A DNA stretch of 64,000 nucleotides from Streptomyces macrolidinus (GCF_023887685.1 NZ_JAMWMR010000003.1:248001-312000), one strand, 5' to 3'. Shown: positions 34,760 through 44,446, numbered from the stretch's first letter. The notes: generated by a model from the letters alone, not told the origin. Numbers and translations are program-made.

Positions 34760-37189
34760 TCACGCCCCCAGTTCGGCCAGGCGTGCCCGTACCCGCTCCA
34801 GACCGGCCGGGTCCTCGTGGTCCTCGTAGCACTTCTCCGCGGTGCGCAGGTCCGCCGCCTCCTCGGCCGGGCGGTCGCCGAGGCGATGGCAGCGGGACCT
34901 CAACTCGGCGGCGTCGGCGAGCTGGAGTCCCGCCCCGGCCGCGTTCATGGCCTCGACCGCCTTGTCCAGGCACACCCGCGCGAGGTCGGCGTCGCCCGCG
35001 TCCAGGTGCGTCTCGCCCAGACTCATGTAGACCCGCGCCTCGTTGTAGGAGTCACCACCGCCGGACAGCTCACGGAACTTCACCAGCGCGCCGTTGAGCC
35101 CCGCGAGCGCGGCGGAGAAGTGCCGCTGCCGGGCCTGCGCGCGGCCGATGTGGTGCTCCAGAAGGGCCTCGGCACGCGGTACGTCCCGCCACCCGTCCTC
35201 GCCCTCCCGGATCCGGCGCAGGACCTCCCGCGCCTCCTCGAAGCAGTCCTGGGCCTCCGCATACCGCCACTGCTTGAGACGGAGCAGCCCCAACGCCTCG
35301 ACGGCGCTAGCCCGGCCGCGATGGTGACCGCAATCCCCGTCCGCGGCCACCGCCCCCGCGAGGGCGGCCTCGGCATCGTCGGGTCGGCCGACTCCCATGT
35401 ATCCGAAGGCGAGTTGCACCAGCATCCGGCCCACCGCGCGCGGGTCACCGAACTCCGCCGCGCGCCGCCGGGCGGCCTCGACCCCGAGCAGATGCGTCTC
35501 GATCCACTGCGCGTGGAAGCCGAGCATCAGATGCAGGCCCCACATGGCCTCGCACAACTGCCATACGAGATCGTCGAATCCATGGTGGTCGGCCGCCCTG
35601 ATGACGGCCGCCAGGTTCTCCCGCTCCCGCCGCAGCTCCGCGAGCGCCCGCTTGCGGTCCGCCGGATCGGACGACTCGGGCAGGACACGTCCCGTATAGG
35701 CGGGGCCGAGCCGCCAACGCAGCGGCAGGACACGGAAGTCCGCGTCCGCCGCGAACCGAAGATACGCGACGGCCACCCGCCGGACCGCGGTGGCCATACG
35801 ACCATGCCCGTCCTCGGCGATCGCCAACTCCCGTGCGTGCGCCCGCCCGAGGTCGTGGAAGCGGTAACGCTCCTCCTCGACCTCCTCCAGCAGATGCACC
35901 CGCGCCAACTGCTCCAGCAGCTCCCGGGCTTCGCCCTCACCGACGCCCGCGGCCTGCGCGGCGCACAGGACGGTCACGGTCGGCCAGGCCCACACCGCGA
36001 GCGCGCGGTAGAACGCGGCGCACTCCGGGGTCAGTTCACGGTACGAGACATCCTGCGCGCGACGCACCGGGTCGACGGGGGCGTTCGAGGTGTCAGGGCG
36101 TGCGTTCGGCATGACTTCGCCTTCCCGGCCTCGGCCGTGGATCCGTTCGGACAACTGCCGCGCCACGCGCTCCCAGCCCAGATGCTCCCGGACGGCGAGT
36201 CCGGCGCCCGTGGTGCACACGGCGAGAGGGATGCCGCCGGTTCCCTCCGCCACGGCCCGGACGACCTCGTCCGGCGCCGCCGACCGCTCGTTCCCGGCGA
36301 TGCGCCGGAGCAGCCGGACGGAGTCCGCGGTCGACAGCGGGCCGAGGGGCAGCGGGCGGGCTCCGTACTCGGCCACGAGACGGCCCGGCCGGTGCCTGCT
36401 CGTCACCAGGACGAGGCTGCCGGGCGAGGCCGGGAGCAACGGGACGACCTGAGCGTCGTCATGGGCGTTGTCCAGGACGACGATCAACCGCCGGTCGGCC
36501 GTGCAGTCGCGGTACAGATCCCGCTGGCGCGCCTCGTCGCCCGGCACCATGGTGGGCGGCACACCGAGCCGCTCCAGGAACCGCGCGAGCACGTCGGAGG
36601 GCGCGAGCGCCGTACCGGCCGACGCGCCCTTCAGGTCCGCGAACAGGACCCCGTCGGGGAAGCGGTCGCGCAGTTCGTACGCGCACTGGACGGCGGCGGC
36701 GGTCTTGCCCATGCCACCCGGCCCGATGAGGGCGACCACCGTCGACGCGCTCGGCGGGCGGTCCTCCTCGTCCAGCAGCGCCGTGATCGCGGCGAGCACG
36801 TGCTCACGGTCGGTGAACGCGGCGGTCGCGGGCGGCAGCATCTGCGGACGGGAGGCGCCCTGTGCCACGGCCGGGACCGCGCGCGGCGCGAGCCACGACG
36901 CCTCACGGACCCACTCCGCGACCTCGCGGGCGAACTCCGGTGATCTGCGGGCGGCTTCCATCAGCCGTCGCGCGGCAGCCGTCTGCTCGGGCTCGGTGCC
37001 GGGCAGGGTGGGAGGGTGCCCGTCGGTCGCGCACCCAGCGCCCGCTTCCCCGTCCTCGCTTCGCGTTCGGCTCAGCAGTCCGTAGAGCCGCTCGGAGGTA
37101 CGACGGCCCATCTCGCCGCCCGCTCCGGACATGGCGCTCGAAGCGACCGTACCGACAGCCGAGATGACCATGCTCAGCAACGGTTCCAC
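34760..37189 (-). CDS. STAND-A: NB-ARC ATPase with TPR domain
   Basis: 809 residues. A short N-terminal helical segment (1-40) is followed by an NB-ARC NTPase with P-loop G-P-G-G-M-G-K-T at 156-163, Walker B L-I-V-V-L-D-N-A, sensor T-S-R and G-G-I-P-L-A. The C-terminal half (about 500-809) is a series of TPR helices. It resembles the AfsR/SARP group without the SARP DNA-binding domain, so it is more likely a sensor or scaffold than a direct activator. GTG 37189 has GGGGGAG seven bases upstream. It faces away from the lysozyme gene. Confidence 0.85.
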   Translation of the reverse strand: MEPLLSMVISAVGTVASSAMSGAGGEMGRRTSERLYGLLSRTRSEDGEAGAGCATDGHPPTLPGTEPEQTAAARRLMEAARRSPEFAREVAEWVREASWLAPRAVPAVAQGASRPQMLPPATAAFTDREHVLAAITALLDEEDRPPSASTVVALIGPGGMGKTAAAVQCAYELRDRFPDGVLFADLKGASAGTALAPSDVLARFLERLGVPPTMVPGDEARQRDLYRDCTADRRLIVVLDNAHDDAQVVPLLPASPGSLVLVTSRHRPGRLVAEYGARPLPLGPLSTADSVRLLRRIAGNERSAAPDEVVRAVAEGTGGIPLAVCTTGAGLAVREHLGWERVARQLSERIHGRGREGEVMPNARPDTSNAPVDPVRRAQDVSYRELTPECAAFYRALAVWAWPTVTVLCAAQAAGVGEGEARELLEQLARVHLLEEVEEERYRFHDLGRAHARELAIAEDGHGRMATAVRRVAVAYLRFAADADFRVLPLRWRLGPAYTGRVLPESSDPADRKRALAELRRERENLAAVIRAADHHGFDDLVWQLCEAMWGLHLMLGFHAQWIETHLLGVEAARRRAAEFGDPRAVGRMLVQLAFGYMGVGRPDDAEAALAGAVAADGDCGHHRGRASAVEALGLLRLKQWRYAEAQDCFEEAREVLRRIREGEDGWRDVPRAEALLEHHIGRAQARQRHFSAALAGLNGALVKFRELSGGGDSYNEARVYMSLGETHLDAGDADLARVCLDKAVEAMNAAGAGLQLADAAELRSRCHRLGDRPAEEAADLRTAEKCYEDHEDPAGLERVRARLAELGA

Positions 37190-37428
37190 CGTGTACTCCC
37201 CCAACTCGCCGCTCCCCGAAGCGTATCGGCGCGAGCGGAACGGCGGGAAGGAACGGCGGGAAGGAACAGCCGGTCACCGGGGCGGCGTGAAGTCGTCCTC
37301 GGTTCTCAGTTCGACGGCTGATGGAGGCTGCCGTTCGCCCGCACGGGGTATCACCCGGAGAAGGCGTTCACGCGCCGACCCCCACCCTCGACCCCCTACC
37401 CCCCACGAGTACTTCAGGGAGCACCGCC

Positions 37429-37986
37429 ATGCTGCGAGGCATCGACGTCAGCGCGTACCAGTCGTCGGCCTACGACACGGACGGCCTCTCCTTCGTCTTC
37501 GTCAAGGCGACGGAGGGGAGTTCGTATGTGAATCCCAAACTCACCGCCCAGGTGAAGACCGCCCGGGACGCCGGCTGTGTGGTCGGCTTCTACCACTTCC
37601 TGTGGCCCGGCAACCTCACCGCCCAGGCCGAGCACTTCGTCTCCAAGGCCCCTGAGAAGGCAGGGGACTTGTTGGCAGTGGACTGGGAGACCACGGGCGA
37701 CGGCACGCACGCGAGCAACGCGGAGAAGGACAGCTTCATCCGCGCGGTGAAGAAGCTCCGGCCGAGCTACCGGGTGATCCTCTACACCAACCGCAACTAC
37801 TGGCTCACCGTCGACACCACCTCGTACGCCGGTGACGGCCTGTGGATCGCCGACTACGTCACCGCGGGCAAGCCCCGCATCAAGGCGAAGTGGAAGTTCC
37901 ACCAGTACACCTCCGACCCGCTGGACAAGGACGTCGCCAACTTCTCCACCAAGGCGGCGCTACGGGAGTGGGCCACGGGTGGCTGA
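37429..37986 (+). CDS. GH25 lysozyme
   Basis: 185 residues forming a complete GH25 (Chalaropsis-type) muramidase barrel: N-terminal G-I-D-V-S-A-Y-Q with Asp6, V-D-W-E at 84-87, and F-H-Q-Y near the C-terminus. The catalytic Asp/Glu pair is intact. No signal peptide is visible, which is unusual for a cell-wall hydrolase; it may be released by lysis or a non-Sec route. RBS AGGGAG. It stops 11 bp before the convergent GT1 gene. Confidence 0.9.
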   Translation: MLRGIDVSAYQSSAYDTDGLSFVFVKATEGSSYVNPKLTAQVKTARDAGCVVGFYHFLWPGNLTAQAEHFVSKAPEKAGDLLAVDWETTGDGTHASNAEKDSFIRAVKKLRPSYRVILYTNRNYWLTVDTTSYAGDGLWIADYVTAGKPRIKAKWKFHQYTSDPLDKDVANFSTKAALREWATGG

Positions 37987-37997
37987 ACGGGCCCCGG

Positions 37998-39797
37998 TCA
38001 CAGGGCCAGGCGTTCGACGGCGACGCGGTGTGTCGTCGCGCCCGTGCGCACCGTGAGCGCCTCGGCCGGTGGCCTCCCGCTCGCCAGCCAGGCGTGGAGC
38101 GCGGAGGCGTAGACGGCGGGATCGCACAGGTCGGGCCGTCCGTCCGGGCCGGGCGCGGCGGACAACCGCAGCAGGCCCGCCTTGTGGGTGCGCACGACAC
38201 AGCGGTCCGGCCCGTCGACGTACGCCACGAGCCCGCAGTACGGGTACCGCGTGAGCGCCTCGGACGTCCAGGCGGCGGGCGGACCGAGGCGCGGGTCGTC
38301 CCCGTCCGCGTGCCGTACGACGACGTCCGCGATCCGCAGTCGGCCGGTCTCCCGTGTCTCCTCGTCGATCGCGGTGTGGACGGAGTCCACCTGGTACGCG
38401 GGGCTCGGCGACGGGTCGGGTTCGTCGCCGGTCACGGTGTGCCGGACGACCTCGATGGTCGGCGGATCCGTGCCGAGGACCCCGGTGAGGACGCGGATCG
38501 GCGCGGTGGGGCGCGCGGGCTGGAAGGGCGGCAGCGGCAACGGGTCGAGCAGCGCCGGGTGTTCCTCGGGTTCGGCGATGTCCATGAGGCCGTAGAACAG
38601 GCGGCGCAGCAGGACGGCCGACTCGCCGGGGGTCGAACTGGTCTGCTCCGCCAGGTCCTTGTACCGGCCGGGCTCGTGGGAGGTGATCGCCCGCTCGATC
38701 TGGTCGCGCAGACCGCCCCCTCGGGACAGGTGGGGCGCCGTACGGCCGAGGGCGGCGACGGGGGAGAGCGGGTCGAGGTTCTCCTGCGGGAACGCCCCGA
38801 GGAGGACCGGGACGCCGATGGACGCAGCGTAGTAGGTGACACTGGAGTGGTCACCCAGGACGCAGTCGGCGGCGATGAGGGCCTGCCGCCACCCTTCGAG
38901 CGGGTGGATCGCGTCGAGCCCGGCTCGGCGGGCGTGGTCCAGCCAGGCGCGTACCTGGCCGGGGCCATGGCCGTACCAGATGTTCGGGTGCAGGACGGCG
39001 ACGGTGCGGTACTCGTCGGCGGGCAGGTCGGCGGCCAGTCGGGACAGCAGCCAGGGCAGCAGATCATCCGCCTCTGCCGCGTCGCCCCCGAAGAGGGAAC
39101 GCGACGACCAGGTCGAGCTGACGACGATCAGCCGCCGGCCCGGCGCCACCCCCAGGGCCCGGCGGAAGCGGTCACGCTCGGGGAGAGCGGCGAGGATGCG
39201 GTCGTAGCAGGGGTCTCCGGCGAGCACCGCGGTGGGCGCGGCCTCCGGACAGGCGGCACGGAGCCTGTCCAACTGCTCGGGATGGGAGAGCACGGTGGCA
39301 CTGGCGAGAGGCCGCCCGCCCTCCAGAAGCCAGTCCGGCGCCATCCCGAAGACCGGGGCCTGGTGTCTGGTGTCCGGTGTCCGGTGTCCGGTGTCCGGTG
39401 TCCGGTGTCCGGTGTCCGGTGTCGCCAACCGTTTATTGTAGCCAACCCCGTGCGACAATACGGCCAATTTGCCTTGTATTGACCCGAGTTCACCACCGTA
39501 GCTGGCCGACACCACCAGATCGAAGGCCGTGTCCTTCGCCTGCTCCCAGGGCAGCACCGGCAGCCCCGCCCGCGCCAGCAACTCCGGTACCCCGGCGAGG
39601 AACGGGGACGACCCCGTGCAGGTGGCGAAGAGCTGTAGCCGCATGTCGCCGTCGAACAGCGGGAGTACGTCCAGGAGTCGGGTCGCGGACGTCACGTTGT
39701 GCACGACGAACAACACTCGCCGACACCCCGCACGCGTGACCCACCGCCCAGCATCCGCCCCCACCGGCACCCGCAACCGCACACCCTCACCCGCCAC
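37998..39797 (-). CDS. GT1: GT-B-like transferase with in-frame heptanucleotide array
   Basis: 599 residues. The fold looks like a GT-B or CDP-glycerol glycerophosphotransferase-like enzyme. An N-terminal Rossmann half has V-L-F-V-V-H-N-V-T-S-A-T-R-L-L-D and H-G-V-G-Y-N-K. The C-terminal half has G-D-P-C-Y-D-R, V-S-S-T-W, L-H-P-N-I-W-Y-G-H-G and G-D-H-S-S-V-T-Y-Y. A 63-bp heptamer array encodes a T-P-D-T-G-H-R tract at about residues 125-146, between the H-G-x-G-Y-N-K motif and the next helix. With the present nine units the gene is intact. The start is GTG 39797, matching the N-terminus of GT2. The substrate is unknown; nucleotide-activated transfer to a surface polymer is a guess. It is divergent from STAND-B. 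Confidence 0.65.
   Translation of the reverse strand: MAGEGVRLRVPVGADAGRWVTRAGCRRVLFVVHNVTSATRLLDVLPLFDGDMRLQLFATCTGSSPFLAGVPELLARAGLPVLPWEQAKDTAFDLVVSASYGGELGSIQGKLAVLSHGVGYNKRLATPDTGHRTPDTGHRTPDTRHQAPVFGMAPDWLLEGGRPLASATVLSHPEQLDRLRAACPEAAPTAVLAGDPCYDRILAALPERDRFRRALGVAPGRRLIVVSSTWSSRSLFGGDAAEADDLLPWLLSRLAADLPADEYRTVAVLHPNIWYGHGPGQVRAWLDHARRAGLDAIHPLEGWRQALIAADCVLGDHSSVTYYAASIGVPVLLGAFPQENLDPLSPVAALGRTAPHLSRGGGLRDQIERAITSHEPGRYKDLAEQTSSTPGESAVLLRRLFYGLMDIAEPEEHPALLDPLPLPPFQPARPTAPIRVLTGVLGTDPPTIEVVRHTVTGDEPDPSPSPAYQVDSVHTAIDEETRETGRLRIADVVVRHADGDDPRLGPPAAWTSEALTRYPYCGLVAYVDGPDRCVVRTHKAGLLRLSAAPGPDGRPDLCDPAVYASALHAWLASGRPPAEALTVRTGATTHRVAVERLAL
39361..39423. repeat. Heptanucleotide array 1 (9 units)
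   Basis: Nine tandem 7-bp units: two TGGTGTC followed by seven CGGTGTC (plus strand), inside GT1. It is flanked on the coding 5' side by unusually A/T-rich DNA (codons TAC-AAT-AAA). Confidence 0.97.
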
Positions 39798-39930
39798 CGC
39801 TACGCCGTTCCCTGCCTGACTTGACCGACCGTCATCTCATCCCGCTGACCGCCCAGATGCTACCGAGCCCCCTGCCCGGACAGCCGATACGGTGGGGCGA
39901 GCCGGACGAGCCGGAGTTCAAGGGGGTTGC

Positions 39931-42450
39931 GTGGAAGCGGAGTTGATGCGGCTGGCCGCGTCCGTTGCGACGACGGTGGTGGGAGCGTTCGCGACCGACG
40001 CCTATACCGCGCTCAAGGACCGGTTGGGTGCTCTGCTCAGGCGGGGCGGGCAGGAACCCGAGGAGTCCGTCCTGCGCGAACTCGACGAACTCGACGGTGA
40101 TGTGAGCCTGGCGCGTGCCCGGGGCGACGACGTGCGAGCGAGGGACCTCGCGGCCGACGCCGAGAGGCTCGTACGGGACCGAGTGCGCCGACTCCTGACC
40201 GAACAGCCGTACTTGGCCGACGATCTGCGGGATCTGCTCACCGGGACGGGTAACACCGTCACCAACGGCACCATGGCGGTGGGCCGCCAGGTGTATGTGT
40301 CGAACACCTACCACCACTATCACGGTGAGGAACCGGCGGTCCCGCGGCAGCCGGTTCCGGCCTCCGCGCTGCCGGTGCCGCTGCCGTACCTCACGCCGGG
40401 TCCGGTCCCTCACTATCAGAACAACGAGGCGCTGCTGCTGCGGATGGACACCGTCCGGGAGCGCTGCCGCGCCGCCAACGCGCCCACCAGGATGTATCTT
40501 CACGGTCTGCCCGGCATGGGAACGTCCGCCACCGTGCGCGAGTGGCTGCACAGACACCGGGACGAGCTGGCGGGCCGCCCTCACCTCACCGCCTCCCTCG
40601 GCAGGGACACCTGGGGCAACCTGCCGGAACCGGCAGCCGTCCTGGAACGCTGGTTCGGGGAACTGGGCGTCCCGGTACAGGACGTTCCCGCCGACCCGGG
40701 CGCCCGGTCGGCGTACTTCCGTCGCCTGGCCGCCCGGACCCCCGTCGTCCTGCTGCTCGAGGACGTCGTCCTCGCCTCCCAGATCGAACCGCTGCTCCCG
40801 AACACTGCGGACAGCGTCGCCCTCATCACCAGCACCTCCCGCCTGCCCAGCCTCGTACGCACCCTGAACGCCGAACCCTTCGAGATGGGCCCCCTCGGTG
40901 TGGAGCACAGCCGCAGGCTGCTGGTCGATGTCGGCAGGATCGGCGGCGACGAGGCCCGGTACGAGAAGGAACTGGACCTGATCACCGACGCGTGCGGGGG
41001 ACACCCCCTCGCGCTGTGCATCGCCGGGGCCCAGCTCGCGGTCGGGCCCGCCGGCCGGGTGCGGGAGCTGGCCGTCGAACTGTCCGATCACCGCACCAGG
41101 TTGGGAGCACTCGACATGGAAGAAGAACTGTCCTCGGCCCTGGACCCCGGCTACCGCGCTCTGGCCCCCGACGCCGCCGCCCTGTATCGCTGCATCGGCC
41201 TCCACCCCGCCGAGGAGTTCGAGGTGGATCTCGTACGGGCCATGCTCCCCGACCTGGACGCCGCGGCCCGGAGCAGGGCTCTCCAGCAGCTCACCACCGC
41301 GAACCTGATCGAACCCGTCCCTGACGGAGACGGCGGCTACCGGGTGCGGCACCGGCTGATCCACGATCACGCCCTCGCCTGCGCGCGTGCCGATGAGCCG
41401 GTGCCGGTCCAAGAGGCGATCCAGGACCGGATCATCGGGCATCGTCTGGAGTTCGCCGAACGCACGGAGGCGGCCCTCTCCTCCCGCCACCGGCACGATC
41501 CCGCGGGGGTGTACCCGGCCTACGGGCCGACCGGCACCGTCGACGCACCGGCGCTGATCGCGAGTCTGGAGCGGCGCCGGGAGAGCCTGGAGAACGTGGT
41601 GCGCCTGGCCCATGAGACCGGCAGGCATCAGCAGACCTGGCGGCTGGCCCAGGGGCTGCACACGTTCTGCCTCAAGTGCGGCCTGCACAGTACGTGGATC
41701 ACGACGCACGAACTGGCGGTCAGGTCGGCCGAGGAGTGCCGCGACCGGATGGCCCTCGCGCGGATGTACTTCGAGCTGGGCTTCGCTCACCTGGACCGGT
41801 GGAGCACCCTTCAGGGAGACCCGGAGGCCGCCCGTGGGTACTTCGAGCGCGCGCTGGAACTCGTACGGCCGAAGGACGGCAACGCGACCGAGGCGCAGCG
41901 GCGTACGGAGTCCAGCGTGCTGGAGGCCCTCGGTCTGGTGGAACGCAAGGCGGGAGACCCGGCCGGAGCCCTGCGGCACTACGCTCAGGGGCTGGCAGCC
42001 CTGGAGGGCATCGACCACCCGCGCGGGCGGGCCCTGTTCGCACTCCACCGGGGGACGGCCTGCACGGACCTGCGCCGCCATGACGAGGCGAAGCGTGAAC
42101 TGCTCTCCGCCCGCGATCAGTTCGCGGCCCTGCCGGTGCCGGATGCGTACAACCAGGCCCGCGCCCTGACCCGTTACGCGGAGGATCGCCGGGCCGCGGG
42201 GCTGCCGGACGAGGCGGTGCGGGCGCTCGATGACGCGATCGAGATCATGGCCGAGAGCGGTCCGCCCTATCAGCGCGCCTCGATCCATCTGCTCCGGGGC
42301 GATCTGCTGGGCGAGTCGGGGGAGCGGCACGCGGCGCGGCGGGACTGGACCGCGGCGCGCGACCTGTTCCTCGAAGCGAACAGCCTTCGCGCGCGGGAGG
42401 CGGACCAGCGGCTCGTGGACAGCGCGTCAGCAGGGGGCGATGTCGAGTAG
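39931..42450 (+). CDS. STAND-B: NB-ARC-like protein with degenerate P-loop and TPRs
   Basis: 839 residues. The helical N-terminal segment (1-110) differs from those of the other two STAND proteins. The NTPase region is clearly related, but its P-loop reads G-L-P-G-M-G-T-S at 192-199, with Thr where the catalytic Lys belongs, and Walker B is L-L-L-E-D-V; G-G-H-P-L-A-L remains. About 350 residues of C-terminal TPR helices follow. GTG 39931 has AAGGGGG upstream. It probably binds or hydrolyses ATP poorly and may act as a scaffold. It is divergent from GT1, and its 3' end overlaps that of GT2 by 24 bp. Confidence 0.8.
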   Translation: MEAELMRLAASVATTVVGAFATDAYTALKDRLGALLRRGGQEPEESVLRELDELDGDVSLARARGDDVRARDLAADAERLVRDRVRRLLTEQPYLADDLRDLLTGTGNTVTNGTMAVGRQVYVSNTYHHYHGEEPAVPRQPVPASALPVPLPYLTPGPVPHYQNNEALLLRMDTVRERCRAANAPTRMYLHGLPGMGTSATVREWLHRHRDELAGRPHLTASLGRDTWGNLPEPAAVLERWFGELGVPVQDVPADPGARSAYFRRLAARTPVVLLLEDVVLASQIEPLLPNTADSVALITSTSRLPSLVRTLNAEPFEMGPLGVEHSRRLLVDVGRIGGDEARYEKELDLITDACGGHPLALCIAGAQLAVGPAGRVRELAVELSDHRTRLGALDMEEELSSALDPGYRALAPDAAALYRCIGLHPAEEFEVDLVRAMLPDLDAAARSRALQQLTTANLIEPVPDGDGGYRVRHRLIHDHALACARADEPVPVQEAIQDRIIGHRLEFAERTEAALSSRHRHDPAGVYPAYGPTGTVDAPALIASLERRRESLENVVRLAHETGRHQQTWRLAQGLHTFCLKCGLHSTWITTHELAVRSAEECRDRMALARMYFELGFAHLDRWSTLQGDPEAARGYFERALELVRPKDGNATEAQRRTESSVLEALGLVERKAGDPAGALRHYAQGLAALEGIDHPRGRALFALHRGTACTDLRRHDEAKRELLSARDQFAALPVPDAYNQARALTRYAEDRRAAGLPDEAVRALDDAIEIMAESGPPYQRASIHLLRGDLLGESGERHAARRDWTAARDLFLEANSLRAREADQRLVDSASAGGDVE

Positions 42451-44220
42451 GCCGGTCTCGGCGTCCGGTCCGATCGTCACCTGAAGCCGTACGGGTCCAG
42501 GGCGGTCGGCCGTGGGCGGCGCGTGGTCGTGGACCACCGATGCCGCGATGGCGGCCGACGCCCACGGGGGACGCTTGCCGTGCCAGTGGGCGCGCAGCCG
42601 TACGCCGCCGCGCAGCAACGCCAGGCAGCCGCCCTCCGGTTCTTCCCTGGCGAGCAGGCCGCATCCCGGGTAGCGGGCGGCGATGTCTGCCCAGTTCGCC
42701 GTGGACTCCTCGCGGGGCGGTCGGCCGAGCGGCATCAGCAGGACGTCCGCCGAGCGGGGCCATCGGGCGTCCGGGTCGTCGATGTCGGCCACCAGATGGG
42801 TGCCGGCCAGATGTCCTTCCACGGTACGGCGCTGCACGGGTGCGGCGTACCGGCGCACGGTGATCCGACCGTCGTCCGAGGCGGCTGACACGTATACAGG
42901 CCGCAGGACGGGGGACGCGCTGGTGACCGGTACGGCGGAGGGGAGCGGGACCAGCCGTGGGCGGGCGGGGGTTGCGGGCTCGGGCAGTTCGAGCCATGCG
43001 TAGAACAGGCGCCGCAGCAGCGTTGCCGATTCCCCCGGTCGTGAGGTCACGGTCGCGCGCAGGGCGTGAAGTTCGGTGCTGTGCCGCTGCGCCGCGGTCG
43101 CCGCTTCGAGCTGCGGCAGGAGAGGGCGGCGAAGGGACAAGCGGGGCAGCAGCGCGCCCAGTCGCGCCATGGGCGAGCCAGGGGCGACCTTCGCGTCGCG
43201 GAAGGACCCCAGCACCGTGGGAATCCCCAAGGCGACTCCGTACATCGTCAAGGAGCCGTGATCGCCCAGGACGCTGTCCGCTGCCAGCAGCGCGGACTTC
43301 CAGGTCTCCGTGTCCGGTATCGGGAGGAGCAGTCCGTGTTCCGTGAGCGGTGCCAGCCAGTTCTGCAGTTGCCAAGCGCCGTGGCCGTACCAGGAGTTCG
43401 GGTGAATCGCCGCCAGGATGCGATATTCGTCCGCCGGCAGTTCCGCGAGAGCGCGTCGAAGAGCGTCCGTATCGTTCTCGTTCGAGGAGATGATCGATCC
43501 GCGCCCCCAAGTGGAGGAGACCACAAGGAGCTTCTGGTCCGGGCGGACGCCCAGAGCGCGTCGGTATTCCGCACGGAACGGAGCGCTCATCCGCAGTTGA
43601 TCGAAGCAGGGATCCCCTGCCACCACGCTCACCGGGAGTGCTTCGGGGCAACCGAGGGCCAGCCGCTCGCGCTGCTCGTCATGAGAGAGGACGATCGCCG
43701 AGGGGACGAGCCGCCCCTCATGCATCAACCACTCAGAAGTCAGGCCGAAGGCTCCCGGCTCCCGGCTCCCGGCTCCCGGCTCCCGGCTCCCGGCTCCCGG
43801 CTCCCGGCTCCCGGCTCCCGGCTCCCGGCTCCCGGCTCCCGGCTCCCGGCTCAATCGCTTATTGTATCCCGCCCCATGCGGCGCACCGATCAGCGGTGCT
43901 TGCAGATCGTGCAGGTCACCACCGCGGTTGGTGGCGATCGCCAGATCGAACTTGCGCGCCGTCGCTTCCCGCCAGGGTATGTGCACCATTCCCCGGGAAG
44001 TGAAGAACTCGAGCGTTCCCCCGTCCAAGGCCGAGGACTCCGTGCAGGTGAAGACGGTCTGGATACGCCGGTCGCCCTCGAACACCGCGAGCAGGTCGAG
44101 CAGTCGAGTCGCGGAGGTGATGTTGTGGACCACGCCGAGAACCGTCCGCTCCGCCGCCACGCTCACCCAGCGCTCACTGTCCGCCGCCATCGGCAACGGC
44201 AGCCGCCCTTCACCGCGCAC
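42427..44220 (-). CDS. GT2: GT-B-like transferase with in-frame heptanucleotide array
   Basis: 597 residues, paralogous to GT1 along its whole length. Shared motifs are V-H-N-I-T-S-A-T-R-L-L-D, P-H-G-A-G-Y-N-K-R-L, G-D-P-C-F-D, V-S-S-T-W, H-P-N-S-W-Y-G-H-G, G-D-H-G-S-L-T-M-Y and P-G-E-S-A-T-L-L-R-R-L-F-Y. The array sits at the same place as in GT1, directly after G-Y-N-K-R-L, and encodes S-R-E-P-G-A-G repeats at about residues 124-157. With 14 units the gene is in frame. GTG 44220 follows AAGGAG. It is divergent from STAND-C and convergent with STAND-B. Confidence 0.65.
   Translation of the reverse strand: MRGEGRLPLPMAADSERWVSVAAERTVLGVVHNITSATRLLDLLAVFEGDRRIQTVFTCTESSALDGGTLEFFTSRGMVHIPWREATARKFDLAIATNRGGDLHDLQAPLIGAPHGAGYNKRLSREPGAGSREPGAGSREPGAGSREPGAGSREPGAFGLTSEWLMHEGRLVPSAIVLSHDEQRERLALGCPEALPVSVVAGDPCFDQLRMSAPFRAEYRRALGVRPDQKLLVVSSTWGRGSIISSNENDTDALRRALAELPADEYRILAAIHPNSWYGHGAWQLQNWLAPLTEHGLLLPIPDTETWKSALLAADSVLGDHGSLTMYGVALGIPTVLGSFRDAKVAPGSPMARLGALLPRLSLRRPLLPQLEAATAAQRHSTELHALRATVTSRPGESATLLRRLFYAWLELPEPATPARPRLVPLPSAVPVTSASPVLRPVYVSAASDDGRITVRRYAAPVQRRTVEGHLAGTHLVADIDDPDARWPRSADVLLMPLGRPPREESTANWADIAARYPGCGLLAREEPEGGCLALLRGGVRLRAHWHGKRPPWASAAIAASVVHDHAPPTADRPGPVRLQVTIGPDAETGLLDIAPC
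43751..43852. repeat. Heptanucleotide array 2 (14 units)
   Basis: Fourteen perfect GCTCCCG units (plus strand) plus a partial GCTC, inside GT2. The coding 5' flank is A/T-rich (CAATCGCTTATTGTATC). Confidence 0.98.
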
Positions 44221-44446
44221 GCCTCGCTCCTTGCTGTACCCCGCCGTCACCTCGCCAGACGATAGCGCGCCGGTCGTGTGCGCCGACGAACACGTGTCCA
44301 TCGACTGCCGGAGCCCGGAGAGGCAGCCACAGATCCAGACGTCGAGCGCCAACTGCGCGGCTAGAGTGGATCGTTGTGTGATCCATGAGTTCGGCGAGGC
44401 ACGGGAGGCCTTGTCCGCTCTAGCCGTTCGGACTGCTGGAACTGCG

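Noticed and set aside
34760..37189. STAND-A as an AfsR/SARP pathway regulator
   Set aside because: The N-terminal SARP (winged-helix plus BTAD) domain is absent; only NB-ARC and TPR parts are seen.
43751..43852. The tandem arrays as CRISPR
   Set aside because: The units are 7 bp with no spacers and lie inside intact coding frames; no cas genes are present.
44378..44446. GTG 44378 as the start of STAND-C
   Set aside because: The codons between 44378 and 44447 have poor third-position GC; a leaderless start after TAGAGT remains possible but less likely.
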